NCBI GenBank assembly: GCA_022566355.1
Contig: JADFJB010000127.1
Location: 1-12,614 of the forward strand
Direction of reading: 5' to 3'
Source: a candidate division KSB1 bacterium
GTDB lineage: Bacteria; Zhuqueibacterota; JdFR-76; DREG01
Length of the DNA: 12,614 nucleotides
Below the pieces are notes generated by a model that was given only the letters and a program-made list of their open reading frames with translations, made no database searches and had not been told where the DNA came from. Numbering within the stretch: the first letter of the stretch is position 1; the number at the start of each line of letters is the position of its first letter. The translations under genes and the position numbers were made by a program. This document shows positions 1-7,579 of this stretch, in pieces.

Positions 1-154
1 CACCAATTTTCCAATTAAAGAGATGGGGATTGTTTTGTGAAACGGATGGGAATGTGAATAGAAATGTAAGTAAAAATAATGCTGGCTTTTTCATGAATTG
101 ATTCATTCAATCATTTTTTTTTGAACTATCTTTTTTAGTAGACATTATTTTTTT

Positions 155-210
155 GACTGGATTAACAAGATATACTGGATTTTTATCCTGAAAATCCTGT
201 TTATCCTGTC
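155..210. repeat. Imperfect fold-back repeat 3' of thrC
   Basis: The arm at 159-180 pairs with the arm at 185-206 at 17 of 22 positions, with GAC/GTC extending the stem outward. It lies 18 bp beyond the thrC stop codon and could act as a bidirectional terminator or mRNA-end stabiliser. The same words (GGATTAAC, AATCCTGTTAATCCTGT) recur at 3044-3060 and 4874-4890, so it is probably a dispersed intergenic repeat family. The pairing is seen; the function is inferred. The rest of 1-227 shows no recognisable gene. Confidence 0.6.
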
Positions 211-227
211 CAGAAATGTTTGCTGCG

Positions 228-1538
228 TTATGAATAGATCAAGTTAAGTAATAATTCTTTGAATTGTTCGAAATCATTCTCCATGAGAATAGATTGCTTT
301 TCTTTATCCAGAGCTTGTTGAAGTGAATCAGGCATTTGAAGTTGGTCACCAACGATGGGATAAACGTGATCCCAAAATTTAGCCGGATGTGCGGTTGCCA
401 GGAAAATACCGGTTCGGGGAATAGAGCTATTTTTTATAAAATTTATCAATCCCATATAACCGATTGCACCGTGTGGATCTAAAATGGTTCCGGTGGCTTC
501 AAAAACTTCATGAATTGTATCACGAATTTGATCGTCTGTAAAATGAGCACCGCAAATATCCTTTCGAATTTTATCGACTGAGTGATCATACAGTTCCAGT
601 ATCCTGGCGAAGTTACTGGGATTGCCAACATCCATGGCGTTGGCTATCGTCTCAATGGAGGGTTTGGGTTCGTAAATGCCGCTTTCCAGGTACTTTGGGA
701 CAATATCATTGATATTTGTAGCTGCGATAAATTTTTGGATTGACAGCCCCATTTTTTTTGCAAGGATTCCGGCGGTCAGGTTGCCGAAGTTACCACTCGG
801 AACAGAAATAACTAAATTATGGTACTCCTGCTGCAATTGACCCACGCCGCGAAAATAGTAAAATATTTGTGGAATCAACCTTGCTATATTGATCGAGTTG
901 GCTGAAGTTAAATTTAGTTTTTTGAGCACTTCGCTGTTTGTGGCTGCTTGTTTTACCAGTTTCTGACAATCATCAAAGGTACCATCAAGCTCCACAGCCG
1001 TTACATTACCACCCAGGGTTGTCAATTGCTGCTCTTGTATTTTACTTACCCTGCCGCTTGGATAAAGCAGGACAACGCGAATGCCATCGATATCCATAAA
1101 TCCATGGGCAACTGCGCTGCCGGTATCTCCGGATGTGGCGACGAGGACAGTCAACTCTCGATCTAAATTTTGCACAAAGTGGGCCATCAGTCTTGCCATA
1201 AACCGGGCGCCAAAATCCTTAAATGCCAGGGTAGGTCCATGAAAAAGTTCCAATGAGTACACTTCATCTTCAATTTTGGCAAGCGGTGCATCGAACGTGA
1301 TGGCACAATCGATGATTTCTTCAAGAACGGCTTTTGTGATTTCCTGTTTGGTGAATTGTCTTGCCACTTCAAACGCGATTTCTTGAATGGACATTGAATG
1401 CAAATGTTCGATAAAGTTCAAAGAAAAAGAGGGGATTTCCGTTGGCAAATACAAGCCGCCGTCCGGGGCGAGTCCTTGCAGGACGGCATCGTGTAATGAG
1501 GTCAGGGGACTTTTGTGGTTTGTGCTATACCATTTCAT
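228..1538 (-). CDS. thrC: Threonine synthase
   Basis: Threonine synthase is a PLP enzyme that converts O-phospho-L-homoserine and water to L-threonine and phosphate, the last step of threonine synthesis in the cytoplasm. The N-terminus MKWYSTN, the APDGGLYLP segment and the PLP-lysine motif HGPTLAFKDFGARF (Lys about residue 107) are typical of ThrC. SGDTGSAVAHGF and SVPSGNFGN match the PLP-phosphate-binding region. The length of 436 aa fits the family. The ATG at 1538 is preferred because MKWYST is the usual start; an in-frame TTG at 1550 would add four residues. No strong Shine-Dalgarno sequence is visible. It is transcribed in the same direction as thrB, which lies upstream across a 337-bp gap filled with repeats, so co-transcription is uncertain. 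No frameshift or missing key residue is seen. Confidence 0.96.
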   Translation of the reverse strand: MKWYSTNHKSPLTSLHDAVLQGLAPDGGLYLPTEIPSFSLNFIEHLHSMSIQEIAFEVARQFTKQEITKAVLEEIIDCAITFDAPLAKIEDEVYSLELFHGPTLAFKDFGARFMARLMAHFVQNLDRELTVLVATSGDTGSAVAHGFMDIDGIRVVLLYPSGRVSKIQEQQLTTLGGNVTAVELDGTFDDCQKLVKQAATNSEVLKKLNLTSANSINIARLIPQIFYYFRGVGQLQQEYHNLVISVPSGNFGNLTAGILAKKMGLSIQKFIAATNINDIVPKYLESGIYEPKPSIETIANAMDVGNPSNFARILELYDHSVDKIRKDICGAHFTDDQIRDTIHEVFEATGTILDPHGAIGYMGLINFIKNSSIPRTGIFLATAHPAKFWDHVYPIVGDQLQMPDSLQQALDKEKQSILMENDFEQFKELLLNLIYS

Positions 1539-1556
1539 AACAATTTGCAAATCTCA

Positions 1557-1583
1557 AATAATAAATAATAAATAATAAATAAA
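1557..1583. repeat. AT-only tandem repeat
   Basis: Short AATAAAT/AATAATAAAT units are iterated just upstream of thrC in its transcription sense. It is simple-sequence DNA with no evident function, though it would leave the thrC 5' leader unstructured. Confidence 0.6.
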
Positions 1584-1655
1584 TCCCAATTTCAAAAAAC
1601 CATAATCAAACCATCTTAATCATTGTATTAATTTTTCTATGGTCGAATTTATAAA

Positions 1656-1784
1656 TAGTGTCTGAACGAAAACGAGACAACCATGGTTTCCTAATCTGTC
1701 ATTCGGGGATGACATTTTGGTAGTTCTCGGACAGCCTGAAAGCATGCGGGAATGATAGAATGCGTATTATTTGTTCGGACACTA
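1656..1784. repeat. 129-bp element with 12-bp terminal inverted repeats
   Basis: The left end TAGTGTCTGAAC (1656-1667) matches the reverse complement of the right end GTTCGGACACTA (1773-1784) at 11 of 12 positions. There is no coding capacity, and the inside contains further short inverted words such as GTCAT/ATGAC. It resembles a MITE-like or REP-like unit inserted between thrB and thrC. The ends are seen; mobility is inferred. No clear target-site duplication is visible. Confidence 0.5.
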
Positions 1785-1821
1785 AGTATTCTTCAGTTCA
1801 TTTTTGCCTAAAAACTCTTAA

Positions 1822-1867
1822 TGTCATTCTGAGCGTAGAGAAGAATCTCTTGGTGTCAAGAATGACA
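1822..1867. repeat. Stem-loop repeat 3' of thrB
   Basis: TGTCATTCT (1822-1830) and AGAATGACA (1859-1867) form a perfect 9-bp inverted repeat ending 8 bp beyond the thrB stop. The words GTCATTCTGAGCG and GAAGAATCTCTTGG resemble a dispersed intergenic repeat common in environmental genomes. It could serve as the thrB transcript end, which would separate thrB from thrC. Confidence 0.5.
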
Positions 1868-1875
1868 AGAATCTA

Positions 1876-2808
1876 TCATCCAATTACTTTTGCACCTTCA
1901 CAATTTATTTTAGAGATATAAACATCACTTTCAATGTTTTCTTTTGTAAACACATTCTGCATAGCCGATCCTATTTTTTCAGCCACAGCGAATTCGGAAC
2001 TCAAAGCAAACAGGGAAGGGCCGGCGCCTGAAATGCTGCATCCAAGTGCACCTGCTTCCAATGCGGCTTTTTTCACTTTGTAAAAACCGGGGATCAAACT
2101 GGCCCGCACCGGCTCGACAACCACATCCTGCAGGGAACGTCCGATCAGGTCATAATCGGAGTTCAACATTCCGGCAATGAGTCCGGCGGTATTGCCCCAT
2201 TGTTGGATCGCGCTTTTTAATGGGATTTGATGCGGCAAAATTTTGCGCGCTTCTTCCGTACGAATTTCAATTTGGGGATGAACAACCGTGCAGACCAGAT
2301 CTGGTGGCGTCGATATTGGAATGATGTCCAGGGGATCATAGCTTCTGATTAATATGAATCCACCCAGAAGAGATGGCGCCACATTGTCTGCATGTACAGA
2401 ACCACTCGCAACCCGCTCACCTGCAATTGCAAACGGCAGCAACTCCTTTGTCGAAAGGGGATTCCCTAATAGCTCATTGGCTGCTACAACACCAGCGACG
2501 GCGCTTGCAGCGCTTGAACCCAATCCACTACCCAGGGGCATTTTTTTGTGCAATTCAATGTCGATTCCTTGTTTGGAATTGCACTGTTTCAGAAATTGGG
2601 TTATTGCAACACTTGCCGTATTTTTATCGGGATCAAGAGGCAGTTTCCCTTGATCGCCGGAAATTTTGGAAATTGTAACTGAAGGTTTGTCTATAAGTTT
2701 AGCAATGACTTCATCACCGGGTTTATCGATGGCAAATCCGAAAACATCAAATCCACAAGCAACATTACCAACCGATGCAGGTGCAAATACTTTGATACTT
2801 TTATTCAT
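1876..2808 (-). CDS. thrB: Homoserine kinase (GHMP family)
   Basis: Homoserine kinase phosphorylates L-homoserine with ATP to give O-phospho-L-homoserine, the substrate of the ThrC encoded downstream. The 310-aa protein has the GHMP kinase fold: an N-terminal FAPASVGNVACGFDVFG segment, the ATP-binding loop PLGSGLGSSAASA at about residues 91-103, a SVHADNVAPSLLGG segment at about 137-150, and the C-terminal glycine motif SISGAGPSLFAL. Length and motif order are normal for ThrB. The ATG at 2808 lies directly before the conserved FAPAS strand, so the start is secure, although no clear ribosome-binding site is seen. The first pathway genes (aspartokinase/homoserine dehydrogenase) are not in this window. 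Confidence 0.96.
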   Translation of the reverse strand: MNKSIKVFAPASVGNVACGFDVFGFAIDKPGDEVIAKLIDKPSVTISKISGDQGKLPLDPDKNTASVAITQFLKQCNSKQGIDIELHKKMPLGSGLGSSAASAVAGVVAANELLGNPLSTKELLPFAIAGERVASGSVHADNVAPSLLGGFILIRSYDPLDIIPISTPPDLVCTVVHPQIEIRTEEARKILPHQIPLKSAIQQWGNTAGLIAGMLNSDYDLIGRSLQDVVVEPVRASLIPGFYKVKKAALEAGALGCSISGAGPSLFALSSEFAVAEKIGSAMQNVFTKENIESDVYISKINCEGAKVIG

Positions 2809-2861
2809 TAAAACAATTTAGTCGATTAACACAGTGCGGTCTTGGCCGCAACCAAATAATT

Positions 2862-3023
2862 TAGCCACAGATTTTCACTGATTGCCACGGATGAAACCTT
2901 TAGAAAAAAATCAAAAATCATTACATGCAATATGCAATTTGTCGAAATATTTTAAGTTTGAAAAAGTGATTTTGAAGCTCCATTTATTAAAACTTGTGTT
3001 TTATCCATGCGAATCCGTGGCTA
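2862..3023. repeat. 162-bp element with 12-bp inverted ends
   Basis: TAGCCACAGATT (2862-2873) and AATCCGTGGCTA (3012-3023) are inverted repeats matching at 11 of 12 positions. The subterminal GCCACGGATGAAA resembles the end motif. The element fills most of the spacer between thrB and the M28 peptidase gene and has no credible reading frame. GCCACGGATT words of this kind are familiar dispersed repeats in environmental genomes; the assignment here rests on this single copy. Confidence 0.45.
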
Positions 3024-3043
3024 TATTATTTTTTCAAATAACA

Positions 3044-3062
3044 AATCCTGTTAATCCTGTCC
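3044..3062. repeat. Partial copy of the ATCCTGTTAATCCTGT repeat
   Basis: AATCCTGTTAATCCTGTCC lies 2 bp beyond the stop codon of the M28 peptidase gene. It matches the right arm of the fold-back at 155-210 and the reverse complement of 4874-4887. Only one arm is present, so it does not form a hairpin by itself. Confidence 0.55.
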
Positions 3063-3064
3063 TG

Positions 3065-4711
3065 TTATTTCCCTTCTCCTGCCATATCAGCATCACGCTT
3101 GGCTTTGAATTCATTACCCTCACGCCAATTCGGGAAAGTCGATTCATTCGCCAAACGATAACCGACTTTGAACAACAACCTCAAATCGTCGACTGCACCG
3201 GAAAAATCCCATTCCGGATTAAACTCATCCGCCGGTTTATGGTAGCGATTTTCAAGATAGTCATTGAGTTGTTCTTCAGTCCATTCCTTGCCATGTTCAA
3301 CATGATCCATTCCTTGATCGGTATACAAAGCAGGAATGCCTTCTTTGGCGAAACTGAAATGATCGGAGCGATAAAAGTAACCCTTCTCCGGTGAAGGATC
3401 GGGAATGACCGTACGGTTTTGTTCTTTTGCAGCTGCAGCCAGGTAATCATCAAGCTCGGAATTACCATAACCCACGATGGTGATATCCTTCATTTTTCCT
3501 AATACGTTCAATCCGTCCATGTTTAAGGCTGCCACGGTTTTATTGTAAGGATAGATCGGATTCGTTGCATAGAATTTGGAACCCAGCAATCCCTGTTCTT
3601 CTGCAGTGACGGCCAGAAATACAATCGATCGGGATGGCCGACTCGAAAGTTTGGTATAGGCTTCAGCCAATTCGATTAAACCGGCAGTGCCTGTGGCATT
3701 ATCAAAAGCGCCGTTATAGATCTGGTCTCCTTCTAAATTGGGATCTCGTCCCAGGTGGTCCCAGTGCGCCATATAAAACACATATTCATCACTGCGGTCG
3801 CTTCCCGGCCAAACCGCAATTACATTGTTTGATGTTGATTGTTTGATATCATTGCTTAAAGAAAGCGAGGCGGTTAATTCCATAGAAACCGCCTTAAAAC
3901 CAGGTTGGGCAGCTTTAGATTTGAGAGATTCGAAATCCATGCCGGATTGTGCAAAGATCTTTTTTGCCACTTCGATGGTAACCCAGCCTTCGATTGCACA
4001 GCGCGACATGTTATTGTCATCACTCACAAGATCAAATTGCGGACCGGACCAACTGCCACTTACGACTTCCCATGGATATCCTGCAGGTTTGGTTTCATGG
4101 ATTACAATTGCACCGGCAGCTTGTTGGCGGGCAGCTTCTTCATATTTATAAGTCCAGCGGCCATAATAGGTCATGGAATTGCCGTTAAACAATTCGTCGT
4201 TTTGAGTGGCGAAACCAGGGTCGTTGACCAGCATCACCACGGTTTTACCCTTTACATCTATTCCTTCGTAGTCATTCCAATTATATTCGGGTGCAACTGT
4301 ACCATAGCCGACAAAAACCAATTCGGAATTTTTGATTGAAGCGTTGCCGACAACCCTTTTGGTCCAGGCCATATATTCATTTCCATAAGAAAATGAATTC
4401 GTTTGCCCGTTTCCTGTAACCGATAATTTTGCATTTGGACTGGTTGTAATTTCTACCAGGGGAACCTCTTGAAAATAACTATCGCCATTTCCGGGTTCCA
4501 ATCCCAGTTTTTCAAATTCGGCCTTCAAATAATTAATTGTTTTTTCTTCACCGGGGCTTGATGGAGCACGCCCTTCAAATTCATCAGATGAAAGCACCTG
4601 GATATGACGACTAATATCCTCACCGGAAATACTGTCTTCGCCGGCAGTGTCGTAAGAGCTGCAACCAGCCAATGAACTCAGTAAAATCAGCAACCCAAAT
4701 TTTTTAACCAT
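3065..4711 (-). CDS. M28-family zinc metallopeptidase, lipoprotein
   Basis: The protein is probably an exported co-catalytic zinc aminopeptidase or carboxypeptidase anchored in the envelope. The N-terminus has Lys-Lys, a hydrophobic stretch and the lipobox LAGC (Cys17), a lipoprotein signal peptide. Residues about 120-270 resemble the protease-associated (PA) insert. The C-terminal M28 domain shows the expected zinc ligands in order: His316 (MAHWDH), Asp337 (GAFDNATGTAG), Glu371/Glu372 (TAEEQGLLGS), Asp399 (NMDG) and His451 (YRSDHFSFA). The length of 548 aa is usual for PA-containing M28 proteins. The ATG at 4711 has the Shine-Dalgarno GAGGA seven bases upstream. It probably has its own promoter (4760-4788). 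Substrate specificity cannot be read from the sequence. Confidence 0.93.
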   Translation of the reverse strand: MVKKFGLLILLSSLAGCSSYDTAGEDSISGEDISRHIQVLSSDEFEGRAPSSPGEEKTINYLKAEFEKLGLEPGNGDSYFQEVPLVEITTSPNAKLSVTGNGQTNSFSYGNEYMAWTKRVVGNASIKNSELVFVGYGTVAPEYNWNDYEGIDVKGKTVVMLVNDPGFATQNDELFNGNSMTYYGRWTYKYEEAARQQAAGAIVIHETKPAGYPWEVVSGSWSGPQFDLVSDDNNMSRCAIEGWVTIEVAKKIFAQSGMDFESLKSKAAQPGFKAVSMELTASLSLSNDIKQSTSNNVIAVWPGSDRSDEYVFYMAHWDHLGRDPNLEGDQIYNGAFDNATGTAGLIELAEAYTKLSSRPSRSIVFLAVTAEEQGLLGSKFYATNPIYPYNKTVAALNMDGLNVLGKMKDITIVGYGNSELDDYLAAAAKEQNRTVIPDPSPEKGYFYRSDHFSFAKEGIPALYTDQGMDHVEHGKEWTEEQLNDYLENRYHKPADEFNPEWDFSGAVDDLRLLFKVGYRLANESTFPNWREGNEFKAKRDADMAGEGK

Positions 4712-4759
4712 TTTGAATCCTCAAAGATTATTAGTGATAAGTTAGTTGAACTTTCTGGA

Positions 4760-4788
4760 AGTATAAAGATTTACCAGCTTCGTTTCAA
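4760..4788 (-). promoter_or_regulatory. Sigma-70-type promoter of the M28 peptidase gene
   Basis: On the minus strand, TTGAAA (4788-4783) and TATACT (4765-4760) are separated by exactly 17 bp. The start codon lies about 45 bases downstream, leaving a short leader that ends in the GAGGA ribosome-binding site. The motifs are seen; activity is inferred. Confidence 0.6.
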
Positions 4789-4873
4789 GCGAAATATAGG
4801 ATAGCGAATGAATCAAAATATTATTTTTTAGGTTCATCATAATAAACCGGAAATATTCTCAAAAACCTTTAAA

Positions 4874-4890
4874 GACAGGATTAACAAGAT
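4874..4890. repeat. Partial copy of the GGATTAACAAGAT repeat
   Basis: GACAGGATTAACAAGAT matches the left arm of the fold-back at 155-210 with one change and the reverse complement of 3047-3060. It lies about 80 bp 3' of the SDR gene. As with the other copies, it sits at the end of a minus-strand gene. Confidence 0.5.
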
Positions 4891-4970
4891 ACAAAAGATA
4901 ATAAAAAAAAAGAGAAAATGTATCTTTGTTTTGAAACCATTAATAGGGGGTTATAAAATATTAGTGAACC

Positions 4971-5693
4971 TTATTTTCCCGGGTTTGTAGGCCGAATATC
5001 AATTTCACTCACCATTGCTCGTTGCGGCAGTTTAAGCATATGAAGGATGCTTTCGGCTACATCTTCTGACTGCACCATGTTCTGTCGCCGGGTATTAGAA
5101 ATTTCGGATCGATCATCAAAAAAATCGGTATCTACCGAACCTGGACAAATCGCCAGAACCCGAACGCCGTTTTCGCGTTCTTCCAAAAATAAACACCGGC
5201 TAAATGCCAGGACGGCATGCTTTGTAGCCGAATAACCGCCGCCATTCAAAAAGGCATTTTTACCGGCAAGGGAAACAACATTCACAACGGCCGATTCGCC
5301 GGCTTTATGCAAGTGGGGAAGACATTCTCTTGTCGCAATAAATAATCCGCGAACATTTAACTGAAATAGTTCATCCCAATCTTTTGTTGGGAAATCTGCA
5401 ATCCGATGAAAGAGTCCCACGCCCGCATTGTTGATCAGTACATCCAATTGCCCAAACCGATTTATCGTCGCTTCGATGAACCGTTTGATCTCTGCTTCAA
5501 CACTCATATTTCCGGTGAATGAGAAAACATCAACACCTTGTGCCTTGACTTCTGCAGCCGTTCTCTCCAGGGTTTTTCCATCTCTGGCGGAAATTGCAAC
5601 ATTCGTTCCTTCTTTGGCTAAAGCCATTGCTATGGCACGACCGATTCCTTTACTCCCGCCTGTGACAATGGCTACTTTGTTTTTTAATTCCAT
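4971..5693 (-). CDS. Short-chain dehydrogenase/reductase (classical SDR)
   Basis: This is an NAD(P)-dependent oxidoreductase with a Rossmann fold, 240 aa, the usual size of classical SDRs. It has the cofactor-binding motif TGGSKGIG (residues 11-18), NNAG (88-91), an Asn in QLNVRG (113), and the catalytic Ser141, Tyr154 and Lys158 (YSATK). PGSVDTDF near residue 184 is the usual substrate-loop motif. SARD after the second strand suggests NADP preference. The ATG at 5693 has GGAG eight bases upstream. The substrate is unknown: 3-oxoacyl-ACP reductase-like and sepiapterin reductase-like proteins share these motifs. It lies downstream of the VOC gene on the same strand, but the 172-bp gap with a hairpin makes a tight operon doubtful. 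Confidence 0.92.
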   Translation of the reverse strand: MELKNKVAIVTGGSKGIGRAIAMALAKEGTNVAISARDGKTLERTAAEVKAQGVDVFSFTGNMSVEAEIKRFIEATINRFGQLDVLINNAGVGLFHRIADFPTKDWDELFQLNVRGLFIATRECLPHLHKAGESAVVNVVSLAGKNAFLNGGGYSATKHAVLAFSRCLFLEERENGVRVLAICPGSVDTDFFDDRSEISNTRRQNMVQSEDVAESILHMLKLPQRAMVSEIDIRPTNPGK

Positions 5694-5760
5694 ATAATTT
5701 CTCCAATTTATTATTTTGGCTTAAAACGACTGTTTACTCATTGGCTATTTGTCATAAAAT

Positions 5761-5784
5761 AGTTCACTCCTAACGGAGTTAACT
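5761..5784. repeat. Compact hairpin between the VOC and SDR genes
   Basis: AGTTCACTCC (5761-5770) pairs with GGAGTTAACT (5775-5784) at 9 of 10 positions around a 4-base TAAC loop. Either strand forms it. In the minus sense it lies 3' of the VOC gene and 5' of the SDR gene, and only a short T-rich stretch follows. It could be a weak terminator or an operator for the SDR gene. Confidence 0.4.
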
Positions 5785-5865
5785 ACCAACAACTATTTTT
5801 TGGGGTGCTATTTTCTAATAAATTTTCCATCAACACCATTTTCTTGTATTTCTAATTTGTCTAAA

Positions 5866-6258
5866 TTAGCCCCAAATACCAACCGAAGCTAACTCCAGAC
5901 TATTACCTGCCGGATCTCTAAAATAGATGGAATAACCGCCTTTAGGCCAATCAATTTCAGATTCAATTTCGACATCATTTTGTTTCAGATGATCACGCCA
6001 GGCTGAAATTTCAGATGCTTTAATTTGGAAAGCCACGTGACCCGGGCCATTTGCCCCATGAACTGGCACCTCCGTAATCTTTTTAGATGTCTCGCCTGGA
6101 TTGAAAAGTAGTAGCATCTGATTGCCACATCGGAAAAATAGATGTCTATTCTCGGAACGGGAATAAACCTTCAACCCGAGAACAACCGTATAAAAATCCT
6201 TTGCGGCATCCAAATCATCCACGTAGAGGCATGTTTCTAATATTTGATTGACTTTCAT
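5866..6258 (-). CDS. VOC (glyoxalase/dioxygenase fold) family protein
   Basis: This is a 130-aa single-domain vicinal oxygen chelate protein with two beta-alpha-beta-beta-beta repeats. The first runs from ETCLYVDDLDAAKDFYTVVLGL and the second from PGHVAFQI to FRDPAGNSLEL. Likely metal ligands are Glu8, His74 and Glu122; the first position is Glu rather than the His common in glyoxalase I. The ATG at 6258 has AAAGG upstream at good spacing. Such proteins may be lyases, dioxygenases or antibiotic-resistance proteins, and nothing here picks one of these. Confidence 0.88.
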   Translation of the reverse strand: MKVNQILETCLYVDDLDAAKDFYTVVLGLKVYSRSENRHLFFRCGNQMLLLFNPGETSKKITEVPVHGANGPGHVAFQIKASEISAWRDHLKQNDVEIESEIDWPKGGYSIYFRDPAGNSLELASVGIWG

Positions 6259-6291
6259 ACTTACCTTTAAGTTTTTAAAACCTTTTCGCAG

Positions 6292-6320
6292 ATAGTACTG
6301 TGAAAAAAAGTCTGACGCAA
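6292..6320 (-). promoter_or_regulatory. Possible promoter of the VOC gene
   Basis: On the minus strand, TTGCGT (6320-6315) and TACTAT (6297-6292) are 17 bp apart, about 34 bases before the start codon. Spacing is ideal but the hexamers match consensus only in part. Confidence 0.3.
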
Positions 6321-6338
6321 ATAAACGAAAAGTGAGAT

Positions 6339-6580
6339 CTTAAATAACGTGAATTCGACATAACCCGCATTGTTATGTTAGAGGTTTTAAGAAATTACCA
6401 TTTATGCTGTCATTTCGAGAAGTTTACGACGAGAAATCTTTATTATCCGAATAACAAATGATTTGTAAGCTCTAAGATTTCTCCTCGCTTCGCATCGTCG
6501 AAATGACGTTTATTATTTTGCATAGTTCTCATAATGAGTCAATCAAAGAGAAAGCTTATGTCGAACTCATGTTAAATAAG
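6339..6580. repeat. 242-bp concentric fold-back (MITE-like) element
   Basis: The 25-base ends at 6339-6363 and 6556-6580 are inverted repeats matching at 21 of 25 positions, sharing the core TTCGACATAA/TTATGTCGAA. Nested on the same centre are GTCATTTCGA (6409-6418) with TCGAAATGAC (6498-6507), and GAGAAATCTT (6431-6440) with AAGATTTCTC (6474-6483), both perfect. The element is thus one large interrupted palindrome without coding capacity. It lies between the divergent VOC and sigma-factor genes. Inverted ends and non-coding content suggest a non-autonomous mobile element; no target duplication is evident. Confidence 0.6.
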
Positions 6581-6607
6581 TGATTTATTTTGGGTGTAAC
6601 TCCAAGT

Positions 6608-6671
6608 CCTGGCAGGTTTTTTTCTAAAAAAGCTATTATCCATCAAAACATGGAGTTTGAAACCTGCCAGG
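6608..6671. repeat. 12-bp perfect inverted repeat, CCTGGCAGGTTT
   Basis: CCTGGCAGGTTT (6608-6619) and AAACCTGCCAGG (6660-6671) are perfect inverted repeats around 40 bases, with the right arm followed by a T-rich run. This is probably another dispersed fold-back. It is about 300 bp before the sigma gene, so a role in that gene's regulation is not obvious. No further gene or clear promoter is seen in 6672-6973. Confidence 0.5.
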
Positions 6672-6973
6672 TCTTTTCTAATCAAAAATCAAGAGGTGCC
6701 TAAAATGCCTAAAGAAATTTAAGTTAGAAATTAATAATTCTTAACACTTTAGAACACTTGTAAGATTGGATTTCTATTTCACAATTCATATTTTGAGCCG
6801 TGGTAGAGAATATCAATAAAGTAAACTTTTCTTGAATTTAAACACTCGTGATCCTACTATTTCATATCCTCGGATTGTTTCACCATGAATATCGGAAATT
6901 ATTAATAACAGTTACTTACAATCAAAATCCAATTCAATTATTGGTTCGTATTTTAAGAGAAGACTAGGTTTTT

Positions 6974-7567
6974 GTGAAGTTAGAGATTCAAAAAGAACGG
7001 CAGGATTTTCCAGATCAAAAACTGATGCAAGAAATTGCCGATAAACAAAAATGGGCTTTTTCCATAATCTATGACAGGCATTCTGCAATGCTGTTTGGGT
7101 TGGCTTTGAAGATATTGCACGACCGTTCTTCAGCTGAAGATGTTCTCCAGGAATTATTTTTGTCGGTTTGGGAAAAAGCTGATAAATTCAAAACTGAACG
7201 GGGAAATGCGGTTGCATGGATGACAATATTATGCCGAAACAAATGCATAGACAAATTGCGAAAGCTTGAAGTCAATAAACAAAGATCAACCGAATTGGAT
7301 GAGGAGTCTGTGATTCAGGTAAAAGCACATCAATCATCTGATGATCAATTTGATTTGGCACGACAAGCTATTTTACAAAAATCTGTTGCCGAGGCAATGG
7401 CTGAATTGCCGGGCGAGCAAAAGCAGCTTATTGAAATGGCTTTTTTTAGCGGATTTACGCAATCAGAAATTGCCGGCGAATTAAAATTACCTTTAGGTAC
7501 TGTGAAAACAAGAATTCGATCGGGCATGAAAAAATTACACGATATTTTAAAAGAGAAATTGATTTGA
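6974..7567 (+). CDS. ECF RNA polymerase sigma factor (SigK-like)
   Basis: This is an alternative sigma factor that directs RNA polymerase to a small regulon in response to an envelope signal. The 197-aa protein has region 2 at about residues 25-95, including DRSSAEDVLQELFLSVW (50-66) and the DNA-melting helix ending AWMTILCRNKCIDKLRK. Region 4 is at about 138-192, with the helix-turn-helix TQSEIAGELKLPLGTVKTR. It lacks region 3, as ECF factors do. The GTG at 6974 follows AGG by five bases; an in-frame ATG at 7025 (residue 18) also leaves region 2 intact, so the start is moderately sure. The anti-sigma gene follows after 12 bp. Pairing with an RskA-type partner places it near the SigK group; its target genes are not evident here. 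Confidence 0.93.
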   Translation: MKLEIQKERQDFPDQKLMQEIADKQKWAFSIIYDRHSAMLFGLALKILHDRSSAEDVLQELFLSVWEKADKFKTERGNAVAWMTILCRNKCIDKLRKLEVNKQRSTELDEESVIQVKAHQSSDDQFDLARQAILQKSVAEAMAELPGEQKQLIEMAFFSGFTQSEIAGELKLPLGTVKTRIRSGMKKLHDILKEKLI

Positions 7568-7579
7568 GATAGAAGATAA

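Noticed and set aside
3-101. Possible tail of a plus-strand gene entering from the left edge
   Set aside because: The frame is open for only 32 codons before TGA and has no recognisable motif. It is too short to support a gene.
2835-2850. Small TGCGG/CCGCA hairpin in the thrB leader as an attenuator
   Set aside because: The stem is only five base pairs with no leader peptide or T-run, so there is no support for threonine attenuation.
2882-3394. Plus-strand open frame of 170 codons
   Set aside because: Most of it is antisense to the M28 peptidase gene and the rest crosses a repeat element. It has no recognisable motif and no ribosome-binding site.
3905-4339. Plus-strand open frame of 144 codons
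   Set aside because: It lies wholly antisense to the M28 peptidase gene and shows only its shadow composition.
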